64,000 nt of DNA from Catonella morbi ATCC 51271 (GTDB lineage Bacteria > Bacillota > Clostridia > Lachnospirales > Lachnospiraceae): the NCBI RefSeq assembly GCF_000160035.2, contig NZ_KI535366.1, positions 2,271-66,270 of the forward strand, read 5' to 3'. Position 1 is the stretch's first letter, and the number at the start of each line of letters is the position of its first letter. Made by a program: the position numbers and the translations under genes. The notes under the pieces were generated by a model. The model made no database searches. It was not told where the DNA came from and saw only the letters and a program-made list of their open reading frames with translations. This document shows, one piece after another, positions 44,633 through 53,984 of this stretch.

Positions 44633-45742
44633 ATGGCAAAGGAAGCTAAAGAGAAGATTATGAATGTAGACAATGACAAGAGAAAAGCGTTAGAGGCTGC
44701 GATTGCGCAGATAGAGAAAGACTTTGGTAAAGGCTCTATTATGAAACTGGGCTCAGGTATGGATAAGATGAACGTAGAAGTGGTTCCTACCGGTTGTTTA
44801 AGTCTTGATCTTGCACTTGGGCTTGGTGGTATACCTAAGGGAAGAATTATAGAAGTATATGGTCCTGAATCCAGCGGTAAAACCACAGTAGCACTCCATA
44901 TGGTGGCAGAGGTTCAAAAAGCGGGAGGTATTGCTGGGTTTATAGATGCCGAACATGCACTTGATCCGGTATATGCCAAGGCTATAGGAGTTAATATAGA
45001 TGAGCTTTATATTTCACAGCCTGACAGTGGCGAACAGGCTCTTGAGATTACAGAGACTATGGTTAGAAGCGGAGCTGTGGATATTGTTATAGTCGATTCT
45101 GTAGCGGCTCTTGTTCCTAAGGCAGAAATAGACGGAGATATGGGAGATTCACATGTAGGCTTGCAGGCACGTCTTATGAGCCAGGCTCTTAGAAAGCTTA
45201 CCTCTGTTATAAGCAAAACTAACTGTATAGTTGTATTTATTAATCAGCTTCGTGAGAAGATAGGTGTTATGTTTGGCAATCCTGAAACCACTACAGGAGG
45301 ACGTGCTCTTAAGTTCTATGCATCTATCAGAATGGATGTAAGAAAGGCTGATGCAATCAAGCAGGGTGGAGATGTTGTTGGTAACAGAACCAAAATTAAG
45401 GTTGTTAAGAATAAAATAGCACCTCCGTTTAAAGAGGCACAGTTTGATATTATGTTTGGGCAGGGAATAAGCCGTACAGGTGATGTACTGGATATTGCGG
45501 TAGATGATAATATAGTGGTAAAATCAGGCGCATGGTTCTCCTATAACGGAGAAAAGATTGGTCAGGGAAGAGAAAATGTTAAGATTTATCTTGACAGTAA
45601 TCCTGAGGTGTTTAAGGAGATTGAGGCAAAAGTTAGAGAGACTCATGCAAAAAAAGCATCAGATGTAAGTTCTGAAGAACCTGTTTTGGAAGAAGATGAC
45701 GAGCAGAAAGATTTTGACGGGACAGAAGGTTCTATGGAGTAA
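44633..45742 (+). CDS. recA: Recombinase RecA
   Basis: 369 residues. Coats single-stranded DNA, drives strand exchange and triggers LexA cleavage. Walker A GPESSGKT at 77-84, the MAW motif region [10 protein letters not shown], loop L1 LMSQALRKL, and L2 [22 protein letters not shown] (given here in its recognisable start [12 protein letters not shown]). The acidic C-terminal tail is present. ATG 44633 with GCGAGGT upstream; the longer frame from 44552 would start inside the promoter and is rejected. recX follows. Confidence 0.98.
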   Translation: MAKEAKEKIMNVDNDKRKALEAAIAQIEKDFGKGSIMKLGSGMDKMNVEVVPTGCLSLDLALGLGGIPKGRIIEVYGPESSGKTTVALHMVAEVQKAGGIAGFIDAEHALDPVYAKAIGVNIDELYISQPDSGEQALEITETMVRSGAVDIVIVDSVAALVPKAEIDGDMGDSHVGLQARLMSQALRKLTSVISKTNCIVVFINQLREKIGVMFGNPETTTGGRALKFYASIRMDVRKADAIKQGGDVVGNRTKIKVVKNKIAPPFKEAQFDIMFGQGISRTGDVLDIAVDDNIVVKSGAWFSYNGEKIGQGRENVKIYLDSNPEVFKEIEAKVRETHAKKASDVSSEEPVLEEDDEQKDFDGTEGSME

Positions 45743-45782
45743 ATAACAGCTGTAGCAATATCATAAAACGGGAACAATTATA

Positions 45783-46385
45783 ATGTTTATAGATTTTATT
45801 GAAAAGCTTAATAAATACAAATATAAGGTAAAAACTGAAACATCGGTGTTTTATGTTTACCAAAGTGATTTGAGAAAATACTCCATAAAGGAAGGAAGAG
45901 AGTTCTCTGACGAAATATATGAAAGACTTGTTAAAGAAACTCTTATTCCGAGAGCAAGGAAAAAAGCTTTAGATATATTAAGCAGAGCAGACTGTTCAGA
46001 AGCGGATTTGAGAAAAAAACTGTCTTTGAAAAACTATTTACCGGATGTCATTGAGGATGCTGTAAACTATGTTAAAAAGTTTAACTATATAAATGACGAG
46101 AGATATGCAGAAAATTATCTTAACTATAGGGGTAAAACAAAAAGCATACGTCAGATTAAGACGGAATTGCTTTCAAAAGGAATAGATCACAATATAATAG
46201 AGAATGTACTTACTGACGGAAGCAATGAGGAAGAAGCTCTCCGAAATCTGTTGAAAAAGAAAATTAAGAATCCTGAAGATATGGATGAAGATAAAATTAA
46301 AAAAATTTATGCATATCTTTACAGAAAGGGATTTAGCACAGAATTAATACGGGAGGGGCTTAGCGATTACCTTTCAAATACTTGA
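45783..46385 (+). CDS. recX: Regulatory protein RecX
   Basis: 200 residues, small helical protein that restrains RecA filaments. Three-helix repeats are visible: ARKKALDILSRADCSEADLR, then VKKFNYINDERYAENYLNY, and SIRQIKTELLSKGID. It follows recA by 40 bases, the standard arrangement. The start has GGGAACAATTATA only, a weak ribosome site. Confidence 0.9.
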   Translation: MFIDFIEKLNKYKYKVKTETSVFYVYQSDLRKYSIKEGREFSDEIYERLVKETLIPRARKKALDILSRADCSEADLRKKLSLKNYLPDVIEDAVNYVKKFNYINDERYAENYLNYRGKTKSIRQIKTELLSKGIDHNIIENVLTDGSNEEEALRNLLKKKIKNPEDMDEDKIKKIYAYLYRKGFSTELIREGLSDYLSNT

Positions 46386-46498
46386 CTTTTTTAATTAAAC
46401 AGTATAAAATTTAACTGTTGTATGTATCGGTTGAATTATGTGATGATAATTTAGCATAGATTTATTGTACAATGAAAATTTAATAAGGAGGTGCTCCG

Positions 46499-48055
46499 GT
46501 GGAACAAATTATCGCAGCGGCTATTGCTGCCTCGATTACTGCTGTAGTTACTGCTCCTGCTGTTTGGAAAATTGCAATTTCTAATCGTGTTAAAAATTAT
46601 GAATCTAAGGTTGGAACTGCAGAAGAAAGAGCCAGGGATATTATAGAGAAAGCTAATTTAGAAGCTGAAACTAAGAAACGTGAAGCCTTGCTCGAAGCCA
46701 AAGAGGAATCTCTGAAAGCTAAGAATGAGTTTGAAAGAGAAAGTAAGGAGAGAAGAGCAGAATTACAGAAGTACGAAAAACGAGTTTTATCCAAAGAAGA
46801 AGCAACAGATAGAAAAAGTGAGGCACTTGAAAAACGTGAAAGTAAACTTAATGAACGTGAAGTAGAGCTTGATAAGGACAAAAAGGCTGTTGAGGAACTT
46901 CATTCAAAGCAGCTTGCTGAACTTGAAAGGATATCGGGACTTACCTCCGATCAGGCAAAAGATTACATTTTAAAGACAGTTGAAGATGACGTAAAGCATG
47001 AAATGGCAGTTATGGTAAAGGAGCTTGAAAACAGAGCTAAAGAAGAAGCTGATAAAAAAGCTAAAGAAATAGTGGTTACAGCTATTCAGCGCTGTGCTGC
47101 CGATCATATTGCTGAAGCTACAATTTCTGTTGTTCAGCTTCCGAATGATGAAATGAAGGGCAGAATTATAGGCAGAGAAGGGAGAAATATCAGAACGCTT
47201 GAAACCCTCACAGGTGTGGATCTTATAATTGATGATACTCCTGAGGCGGTTGTTCTTTCCGGATTTGATCCTGTAAGACGTGAGGTTGCCAGAATTGCTC
47301 TTGAAAAGCTTATTGTAGACGGAAGAATACATCCGGCCAGAATTGAAGAAATGGTTGAAAAGGCTCAGAAGGAAGTAGAAGTGCAGATAAGAGAAGAAGG
47401 TGAAGCTGCGGCTCTTGAATGCGGAATCCATGGAATTCATCCTGAACTTATAAAGCTGCTCGGCAGAATGAAATTCAGAACCAGTTATGGACAAAACGTA
47501 CTCAGACATTCTGTTGAAGTTGCGCAGCTTTCAGGTATTTTGGCGGCTGAATGCGGTTGTGATGTAAAGCTTGCTAAAAGAGCGGGCTTATTACATGATA
47601 TTGGAAAGTCAGTAGACAGAGAGCAGGAAGGTTCTCATGTCCAGATTGGTGTTGAATTATGTAAAAAATACAAGGAGTCAGCTACGGTTATAAATGCTGT
47701 TGAGTCACACCATGGTGATGTTGAGCCTACTACACTTATATCCTGTATTGTGCAGGCTGCAGACGCTATTTCGGCGGCTCGCCCGGGTGCAAGAAGGGAG
47801 ACTCTTGAGACTTATACCAACAGACTTAAGGAGCTTGAAGACATAGCCAATGGGTTTGAAGGTGTTGATAAATCTTTTGCTATTCAGGCCGGAAGGGAAG
47901 TACGAGTTGTTGTAGTTCCTGACCAGGTTGCAGATTCGGAGATGGTATTATTGGCACGCAAAGTATCTAAGCAGATCGAAGCTTCGCTAGAGTACCCGGG
48001 TCAGATAAAGGTAAGTATTATACGCGAGTCGAGAGCTGTTGATTATGCTAAATAA
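46499..48055 (+). CDS. rny: Ribonuclease Y
   Basis: 518 residues, membrane-anchored endoribonuclease that starts mRNA decay. The order is an N-terminal membrane helix (about 3-24), a long coiled coil (30-200), a KH domain with [15 protein letters not shown], and an HD domain with LLHDIGK (H366, D367). GTG 46499 is the start, with a perfect AAGGAGGTG before it. The 113 bases upstream are AT-rich and probably hold its promoter (TACAAT near 46468). Confidence 0.96.
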   Translation: MEQIIAAAIAASITAVVTAPAVWKIAISNRVKNYESKVGTAEERARDIIEKANLEAETKKREALLEAKEESLKAKNEFERESKERRAELQKYEKRVLSKEEATDRKSEALEKRESKLNEREVELDKDKKAVEELHSKQLAELERISGLTSDQAKDYILKTVEDDVKHEMAVMVKELENRAKEEADKKAKEIVVTAIQRCAADHIAEATISVVQLPNDEMKGRIIGREGRNIRTLETLTGVDLIIDDTPEAVVLSGFDPVRREVARIALEKLIVDGRIHPARIEEMVEKAQKEVEVQIREEGEAAALECGIHGIHPELIKLLGRMKFRTSYGQNVLRHSVEVAQLSGILAAECGCDVKLAKRAGLLHDIGKSVDREQEGSHVQIGVELCKKYKESATVINAVESHHGDVEPTTLISCIVQAADAISAARPGARRETLETYTNRLKELEDIANGFEGVDKSFAIQAGREVRVVVVPDQVADSEMVLLARKVSKQIEASLEYPGQIKVSIIRESRAVDYAK

Positions 48056-48071
48056 TTAAAAATTGATTTTA

Positions 48072-48100
48072 GTCCCTGTTTTTGCAGGGGCTTTTTTTTT
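48072..48100 (+). terminator. Terminator of rny
   Basis: GTCCCTG and CAGGGGC pair around TTTTTG, followed by nine T. Confidence 0.85.
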
Positions 48101-48151
48101 ACCGGGAAGGGTATATGGAACTTAGCAGTGAAACAATGAAGGGAGAATATA

Positions 48152-48904
48152 ATGAAATATATTTCATGGAATGTAAATGGGCTCAGAGCCTGCCTTACAA
48201 AAGGCTTTATGGATTTTTTTAACAAGGTGGACGCAGATGCTTTCGGTTTACAGGAGATTAAGTTGTCTGAGGGGCAGCTTGAACTTGATTTGCCGGGATA
48301 TCATAAATATTGGAACTATGCTGAGAAGAAAGGCTATTCGGGAACGGCATTATTTACAAAAAAGGAACCTATTAATGTAACTTATGATATGGGTATAGAT
48401 GAACATGATCACGAAGGCAGAGTGATTACAGCTGAATATGAGGATCATTTTTTTGTAGTATGCTACACTCCCAATGCAAAACAGGAACTTGAACGTCTTG
48501 ATTATAGAATGGTCTGGGAAGATGATTTCAGAGCTTACCTTAATAAATTAAAGGAGAGTAAACCGGTTATACTTTGTGGCGACTTAAATGTGGCACACAA
48601 GGAAATTGATCTTAAAAACCCTAAGACAAACCGCAGAAATGCAGGATTTACAGATGAAGAAAGAGGAAAAATGACAGAACTGTTAGATGCGGGCTACATA
48701 GATACTTTCAGATTCTTTTATCCTGAGCTCGAAAATGTGTACTCCTGGTGGTCGTATAGGTTCAAGGCAAGAGAAAAGAATACAGGTTGGCGTATTGACT
48801 ACTTTATAACTTCCGATGACTTTAAGGATAGGCTGAAAGATGCAAAAATTCACTCGGAAATCTTGGGAAGTGATCACTGTCCTGTCGAGTTAGATTTTGA
48901 TTAA
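48152..48904 (+). CDS. xth: Exodeoxyribonuclease III / AP endonuclease
   Basis: 250 residues of the ExoA/Xth family. Repairs abasic sites and trims 3' ends. The motifs are SWNVNGLRA at the start, GLQEIKL (catalytic Glu), GDLNVAHKEIDL, WRIDYF and GSDHCPV (catalytic Asp/His). All key residues are present. GAAGGGAG precedes the ATG. It has no partner gene on either side. Confidence 0.95.
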   Translation: MKYISWNVNGLRACLTKGFMDFFNKVDADAFGLQEIKLSEGQLELDLPGYHKYWNYAEKKGYSGTALFTKKEPINVTYDMGIDEHDHEGRVITAEYEDHFFVVCYTPNAKQELERLDYRMVWEDDFRAYLNKLKESKPVILCGDLNVAHKEIDLKNPKTNRRNAGFTDEERGKMTELLDAGYIDTFRFFYPELENVYSWWSYRFKAREKNTGWRIDYFITSDDFKDRLKDAKIHSEILGSDHCPVELDFD

Positions 48905-49012
48905 CAAACAGTAAGCAGCATTATCTGTTGGAATGATAAATGTTTTGTGGATTATTATATAAGAAAATAGTGAAAATGACTGTATTTTTTGCTGGAAAGT
49001 ATTAGGGATTAA

Positions 49013-49028
49013 TGATATAGTATAATCA
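49013..49028 (+). promoter_or_regulatory. Promoter-like motif upstream of adhE
   Basis: TGATATAGTATAATCA, identical to 21644-21659 before purC. It may be a first, upstream adhE promoter. The surrounding gap 48905-49115 is AT-rich with no gene seen. Confidence 0.4.
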
Positions 49029-49115
49029 ATGGAAAAAATAATAGAGAAAGGAGGGAGATTGTACAAATATACTAAAGACTCAAAAAGTTATACAGATAAT
49101 TGTGAGAAATCATAG

Positions 49116-49144
49116 TTGACAGAATTAAGAAAGTATGATAAAAT
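49116..49144 (+). promoter_or_regulatory. adhE promoter
   Basis: TTGACA (49116-49121), 17-base spacer, TAAAAT (49139-49144). Transcription would start near 49151, about 80 bases before the gene. Confidence 0.75.
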
Positions 49145-49154
49145 TTTAACAAGC

Positions 49155-49172
49155 TAGTTAAAAAAATAACAA
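49155..49172 (+). promoter_or_regulatory. Rex-like operator at the adhE start point
   Basis: TAGTTAAAAAAATAACAA fits the Rex pattern TTGTTAANNNNTTAACAA with two mismatches in 14 fixed positions, and it covers the first transcribed bases. adhE is a classical target of the NADH sensor Rex. Confidence 0.6.
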
Positions 49173-49230
49173 GCTTTCTTATCCGGTTAAAAAACCACCG
49201 GTAATCCGGTATATTGAAGGGAGATTTTCG

Positions 49231-51852
49231 ATGGAAAATAAGACTCGTAACATCATTGATAGTGTTGAATCACTTGAAAAGGCTCTTAAGAAGCTTCGTG
49301 CAGCACAGGAAGAGTTTGCTACTTATTCACAGGAACAGGTAGATAAAATCTTTTTTGCGGCAGCAACAGCAGCCAATCAGCAGAGACTTCCTCTTGCACA
49401 TATGGCGGTTGAAGAGACAGGAATGGGTATAGTTGAAGATAAGGTTATTAAAAATCACTATGCTTCTGAGTATATTTACAATAAATATAAGAATTCTAAG
49501 ACCTGTGGTGTTATAGAAGAGGATAAGGAATTTGGTGTAACCAGAGTTGCAGAGCCTCTTGGCATACTTGCAGCGGTAATTCCTACCACCAATCCTACTT
49601 CAACAGCTATATTTAAGACACTTATAGCTCTTAAGACAAGAAACGGTATCATTATAAGTCCGCATCCAAGAGCTAAAAAATGTACGGCAGAAGCTGCTAA
49701 AGTAGTGCTTGAGGCTGCGGTTAAGGCCGGTGCTCCTGAAGGTATCATTGACTGGATAGATGTACCTAGTCTTGAGATGACCAATTTGGTTATGAAGGAA
49801 TGTGACTGCATCCTTGCAACAGGTGGTCCTGCTATGGTTAAGAGTGCTTATTCATCAGGAAAGCCTGCACTTGGTGTAGGTGCCGGTAATACCCCTGCTA
49901 TTATAGATGAGTCTGCTGATGTTCTTATGGCAGTTAACTCAATCATTCATTCAAAGACCTTTGATAACGGTATGATTTGTGCTTCTGAACAGTCGGTTAT
50001 CGTAGATACCAAGATTTATGATGAGGTTAAGGCAGAATTCAAGAGAAGAGGTTGCTACTTCCTTAAGAAGGATGAAATTGAAAAAGTTCGTAAAACTATT
50101 ATTATAAACGGTGCACTTAACGCTAAGATAGTCGGTCAGAAGGCTGCTACCATAGCTGAGCTTGCAGGTGTTAAAGTAGATCCTGCTACCAAGATACTTA
50201 TCGGAGAGGTTACAAGTGTAGAGCTTAGTGAGGAATTCGCTCACGAGAAACTTTCTCCTGTACTTGCTATGTATAAGTCAAAAGATTTTACGGATGCACT
50301 TAATAAGGCTGAAAGACTTGTAGCTGACGGAGGTTACGGTCATACATCTTCTCTTTATGTAAATACTGTTACAGAGAGAGAGAAGATTGCTGAGTTTGGT
50401 GAGCGTATGAAGACCTGCCGTGTTCTTGTAAATACTCCTGCTTCACAGGGCGGTATAGGTGATATTTATAACTTTATGCTCACTCCGTCTCTTACACTTG
50501 GTTGTGGTTCTTGGGGAGGCAACTCTGTTTCTGAAAACGTTGGAATCAAGCAGTTGTTAAATATCAAGAGTGTAGCTGAGAGGAGAGAAAATATGCTTTG
50601 GTTTAGAGCCCCTGAAAAGGTTTATTTCAAGAAGGGATGTCTCCCTGTTGCTCTTGAAGAGTTAAGAGATGTAATGGACAAGAAAAAGGTATTTATCGTA
50701 ACAGATACTTTCCTTTTCCAGAATGGCTATACAAAGCCTGTTACAGATAAGTTAGATCAGTTAGGTATTGTACATCAGACCTTCTCTGACGTAGCTCCGG
50801 ATCCTACACTTAATTCAGCTAAAAAGGGTGCAGACCTTATGAGAAGCTTTGGTCCTGACTGCATTATAGCTATCGGTGGTGGTTCTGCAATGGATGCCGC
50901 TAAGATTATGTGGGTACTTTATGAGCATCCTGAAGTAGATTTCTACGATATGGCAATGCGCTTTATGGACATCAGAAAGAGAGTATACACCTTCCCTAAG
51001 ATGGGTGAAAAGGCTTACTTTATAGCAGTTCCTACTTCAGCAGGTACAGGTTCTGAGGTTACACCTTTTGCGGTTATTACGGATGAAGTTACAGGCAACA
51101 AGTATCCTCTTGCTGACTATGCACTTCTTCCTAATATGGCTATAATAGATGCTGATATGATGATGAATGCTCCTAAGGGACTTACATCATCTTCCGGTAT
51201 AGATGCTGTTTCACATAACCTTGAGGCTCTTGTATCAGTTATGGCTACAGATTTTACAGACGGTATCGCTAAGCAGTCCTTACAGATGCTTTTCGAGTAT
51301 CTTCCAAGGGCTTATGATAATGGACCAAATGATCCTGAGGCAAGAGAAAAGGTTGGTCACGCAGCTTGTATGGCAGGTATGGCATTTGCAAATGCTTTCC
51401 TCGGAGTAATGCACTCTATGGCGCATAAACTTGGTGCTTTCCATCATATACCACATGGTATAGCAAACGCACTTATGATGGAGCAGGTTATCCGCTTTAA
51501 CTCTTCAGAGGTTCCTACAAAGATGGGTACCTTCCCTCAGTATCAGTATCCTAAGACACAGAGAAAGTATGCAGAGGTTGCGGAAGTTCTCGGTTTTAAG
51601 GGTAAAAATGATGCAGACAGCGTAGAAAAACTTATTGCGGGAATCAGAGAACTTCAGGTTAAGATTGGCATTAAGAGAAGTATCAAGGACTATGGTATTA
51701 AGGAAGAAGATTTCCTTGCTACTCTTGATGATATGACAGAGAAAGCGTTTGATGATCAGTGTACAGGCTGCAATCCAAGATATCCGCTTATAAGCGAGAT
51801 TAAGCAGATGTATCTCAACGCTTACTATGGCAATAATAACGAAGCAGTTTAA
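49231..51852 (+). CDS. adhE: Bifunctional acetaldehyde/alcohol dehydrogenase
   Basis: 873 residues. The N-terminal aldehyde dehydrogenase turns acetyl-CoA to acetaldehyde, with catalytic Cys250 in NGMICASEQS. The C-terminal iron-dependent alcohol dehydrogenase (from about residue 460) makes ethanol; it has the NAD site GGGSAMDAAKIMW and the metal-binding region VSHNLEALVS and HKLGAFHHIPHGIANALM. AdhE forms long helical filaments (spirosomes). It regenerates NAD and fits the Rex-like operator. GAAGGGAG precedes the ATG. Confidence 0.98.
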   Translation: MENKTRNIIDSVESLEKALKKLRAAQEEFATYSQEQVDKIFFAAATAANQQRLPLAHMAVEETGMGIVEDKVIKNHYASEYIYNKYKNSKTCGVIEEDKEFGVTRVAEPLGILAAVIPTTNPTSTAIFKTLIALKTRNGIIISPHPRAKKCTAEAAKVVLEAAVKAGAPEGIIDWIDVPSLEMTNLVMKECDCILATGGPAMVKSAYSSGKPALGVGAGNTPAIIDESADVLMAVNSIIHSKTFDNGMICASEQSVIVDTKIYDEVKAEFKRRGCYFLKKDEIEKVRKTIIINGALNAKIVGQKAATIAELAGVKVDPATKILIGEVTSVELSEEFAHEKLSPVLAMYKSKDFTDALNKAERLVADGGYGHTSSLYVNTVTEREKIAEFGERMKTCRVLVNTPASQGGIGDIYNFMLTPSLTLGCGSWGGNSVSENVGIKQLLNIKSVAERRENMLWFRAPEKVYFKKGCLPVALEELRDVMDKKKVFIVTDTFLFQNGYTKPVTDKLDQLGIVHQTFSDVAPDPTLNSAKKGADLMRSFGPDCIIAIGGGSAMDAAKIMWVLYEHPEVDFYDMAMRFMDIRKRVYTFPKMGEKAYFIAVPTSAGTGSEVTPFAVITDEVTGNKYPLADYALLPNMAIIDADMMMNAPKGLTSSSGIDAVSHNLEALVSVMATDFTDGIAKQSLQMLFEYLPRAYDNGPNDPEAREKVGHAACMAGMAFANAFLGVMHSMAHKLGAFHHIPHGIANALMMEQVIRFNSSEVPTKMGTFPQYQYPKTQRKYAEVAEVLGFKGKNDADSVEKLIAGIRELQVKIGIKRSIKDYGIKEEDFLATLDDMTEKAFDDQCTGCNPRYPLISEIKQMYLNAYYGNNNEAV

Positions 51853-51871
51853 TGTAAAGGGGAGGTTTGTT

Positions 51872-52621
51872 ATGAAACTTGAAAATGTTATTGTAAAGCG
51901 TACCGGAAAAACAATTTACAGAGATGGCAATAAGGTAATTAAGTTATTTGATTCACAGTATTCTATGGCTGATATCCTCAATGAGGCTCTTAATCAGGCA
52001 AGAGTTATGGAAACAGGTCTTAATATACCTAAGTTACACGGAGTAACCGAAATTGATGGAAAGACTGCAATTGTACTTGATTATATTGAAGGTAAGACTT
52101 TTGAGCAGATAATGAACGATCACCCTGAGAAGATGGATGAACTTCTTGACAGATTTATAGCTATTCAGGCTGATGTACATTCAAGAAAAGCTCCTATGCT
52201 TAACAGACAGTATGATAAGTTTTATAAGAAAATATCCGATTCCAGCTTTGACGCTACAACCAGATATGATTTGCATTCAAGGCTTGATTCAATGAAGCGT
52301 CATGATAAGCTTTGCCATGGTGATTTCAACCCAAGTAATATAATTATTACACCTAATGATGATGTTTATATAGTTGACTGGGCACATGCTACCCAGGGAA
52401 ACGCTTCCGCTGATGTGGCAAGAACTTACTTACTTTTCTACTTAAGCGGAAAAGAAGAGTTTGCTGACAAGTATCTAAACCTTTTCTGTGAAAGAACCGA
52501 TACAGCTAAGCAGTATGTACAGAAATGGCTTCCTATTGTTGCGGCTTCACAGTCCGTGAAGGGTAACAAGGAAGAAATCGGACTTCTCAGCCGCTGGGTA
52601 AATGTAGTAGATTATATGTAA
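51872..52621 (+). CDS. Aminoglycoside-phosphotransferase-fold kinase
   Basis: 249 residues of the APH/choline-kinase fold. An N-lobe lysine lies in DGNKVIKLFD, the catalytic loop is LCHGDFNPSNII (D and N as Brenner motif), and the metal-binding aspartate is in YIVDWAHA. Substrate unknown; relatives phosphorylate small alcohols, sugars or antibiotics. It starts 20 bases after adhE with AAGGGGAGG before the ATG and shares its terminator, so it is co-transcribed with adhE. Nothing shows that it confers resistance. Confidence 0.8.
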   Translation: MKLENVIVKRTGKTIYRDGNKVIKLFDSQYSMADILNEALNQARVMETGLNIPKLHGVTEIDGKTAIVLDYIEGKTFEQIMNDHPEKMDELLDRFIAIQADVHSRKAPMLNRQYDKFYKKISDSSFDATTRYDLHSRLDSMKRHDKLCHGDFNPSNIIITPNDDVYIVDWAHATQGNASADVARTYLLFYLSGKEEFADKYLNLFCERTDTAKQYVQKWLPIVAASQSVKGNKEEIGLLSRWVNVVDYM

Positions 52622-52636
52622 ATCTTATATAATTTT

Positions 52637-52664
52637 GGCAGTGTCTTTTGGCACTGCCTCTTTT
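52637..52664 (+). terminator. Terminator of the adhE operon
   Basis: GGCAGTG (52637-52643) pairs with CACTGCC (52652-52658), followed by TCTTTT. Confidence 0.75.
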
Positions 52665-52691
52665 ATGTTTAAAGAAAAAATGGTATAATAT

Positions 52692-52870
52692 AACTCAAAT
52701 TATTCACGAAACATCTTCAGAAACACATAATCAAGCCGAAGGTTTGAAATTATGTGTTTTAGAAGATGTTTGGTAATAACCATCCATAGGTCACAGACCG
52801 AAAGATGTTTATTCTACTGTACTATGCAGAATAAGAGGTCTGTGACCTATGGTGGTGAATAATTTGAGTT
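52692..52870 (+). repeat. Palindromic repeat, family 2, copy C (best preserved)
   Basis: Perfect 16-bp terminal inverted repeats, AACTCAAATTATTCAC (52692-52707) and GTGAATAATTTGAGTT (52855-52870), enclose two hairpins. The first joins 52709-52731 with 52749-52771 (AAACATCTTC...GAAGATGTTT). The second joins CCATAGGTCACAGACC (52784-52799) with GGTCTGTGACCTATGG (52837-52852), perfect over 16 bp, with a further inner stem. It is flanked by TA-rich sequence and has no coding capacity, as in non-autonomous mobile elements (MITEs). Confidence 0.85.
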
Positions 52871-52914
52871 TAATATAATAATTTTGGTAACTATTATAGA
52901 AAGGAAGTATCAAA

Positions 52915-53133
52915 ATGGAATACACTATAAATTTGATATGGGATAAAGAAGCCGGTGTATGGGTTGCGACAAGCGAAGATGTAAAAGGATTGGTGTTAGA
53001 ATCAGGTTCACTGGATGCATTAATTGAACGTGTAAAAATTGCTATTCCTGAGCTCTTGGAACTTAATCAAAAAAATATTCATAGAGCTAATATATATTTC
53101 AAATCTGAAAGATATGAAGAGGTTCTGGTATAA
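52915..53133 (+). CDS. hicB: HicB-like antitoxin (DUF1902)
   Basis: 72 residues. YTINLIWDKEAGVWVATSED and GLVLESGSLDALIERVK are the partial RNase H-like HicB fold of the DUF1902 type; it lacks a separate DNA-binding domain. It should neutralise the HicA toxin coded next, whose ATG overlaps its stop (TAATG). Antitoxin-first order is less common than hicAB, but is known. AAAGGAAG precedes the ATG. Confidence 0.8.
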   Translation: MEYTINLIWDKEAGVWVATSEDVKGLVLESGSLDALIERVKIAIPELLELNQKNIHRANIYFKSERYEEVLV

Positions 53134-53327
53134 TGGCAGAGTATGAAAAGAAAGTTAGAGAAATATTAAAAAAACATGGCTGTTATTTGGTCAGACAAGG
53201 AAAAGGTGACCATGAGATATGGTTTAGCCCTATAGCCAACTGTAATGTAACAGTAGATGGAAAAATAAAATCGAGATATACAGCCAATGCTATAATGAAA
53301 CAAAGTGGAATAAACTTTCATTTTTAA
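53133..53327 (+). CDS. hicA: HicA-type mRNA interferase toxin
   Basis: 64 residues with a double-stranded RNA-binding-like fold. The catalytic histidine is in RQGKGDHEIW (His near residue 28), and the C-terminal strand-helix is NCNVTVDGKIKSRYTANAIM. The length is normal for HicA. Coupled to hicB by overlap. Some members of this subgroup are described as YcfA-like proteins. Confidence 0.85.
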   Translation: MAEYEKKVREILKKHGCYLVRQGKGDHEIWFSPIANCNVTVDGKIKSRYTANAIMKQSGINFHF

Positions 53328-53371
53328 AATATATTGTAGAAGAAACATAGTATGCAGGAGAATAGATTAAA

Positions 53372-53983
53372 ATGGGACAGATAACAAGTATAAAAAAACA
53401 GACTGACAATAAGTTTTTAAATATTTATGAACTTGAAAATGTACATAAATCAGGCAGGAAAGGTAAGTATTTTGTTGCCTCAAGAGCAAAAGACATAGAT
53501 AACCTGAAAATCAGCAGCGGAAAGAATCTTCCTGATGGTGTTATTATTTATGCGCTGGCAGGTGAGAATAGGGATAAAGTAGTGCTTATAAGACAGTACA
53601 GATATCCTATTAATGACTATATCTATGAGTTTCCTGCAGGGCTTGTTGAAGAAGGCGAAGAGTATAGTGTAGCTGCCGAAAGGGAGATATTTGAAGAAAC
53701 AGGAATGAAATTTACCCCAATTAAGGTACCTGAGGGTTATAACAGACCATTTTTCACAACAATCGGAATGACCGATGAATCCTGTTCCACTGTATTTGGT
53801 TATTGCGCAGGTGAACCGAGTACCGAGCATCAGGAAGACAGTGAGGAAATTGAAATTATATTGGCTGACAAAGCTGAGGTCAGAAGGATATTAAGAGAAG
53901 AAAAGATAGCCATAATGACAGCTTATATGCTTATGCACTTTATAAAGGATGAAGAGCCTTTCGGCTTTTTGAAGGAGGATTAG
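53372..53983 (+). CDS. NUDIX hydrolase (ADP-ribose pyrophosphatase-like)
   Basis: 203 residues. The Nudix box is at about 90-112: G at 90, then VEEGEEY and REIFEETGM, all catalytic glutamates present. Before it comes VVLIRQYRYPINDYIYEFPAG, seen in ADP-ribose and nucleotide-sugar hydrolases. Its stop is followed immediately by the sdaAB start, and the two are probably in one operon, with no obvious metabolic link. Confidence 0.85.
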   Translation: MGQITSIKKQTDNKFLNIYELENVHKSGRKGKYFVASRAKDIDNLKISSGKNLPDGVIIYALAGENRDKVVLIRQYRYPINDYIYEFPAGLVEEGEEYSVAAEREIFEETGMKFTPIKVPEGYNRPFFTTIGMTDESCSTVFGYCAGEPSTEHQEDSEEIEIILADKAEVRRILREEKIAIMTAYMLMHFIKDEEPFGFLKED

Positions 53984-53984
53984 G

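Noticed and set aside
44086-44886. 266-residue minus-strand frame rich in repeated Ala/Ile/Pro/Ser
   Set aside because: It is the reverse reading of the tandem repeat and of the recA promoter region.
51872-52621. Antibiotic resistance phosphotransferase
   Set aside because: The kinase fold is clear, but the operon link to adhE and lack of specific resistance-family motifs give no support for a resistance role.
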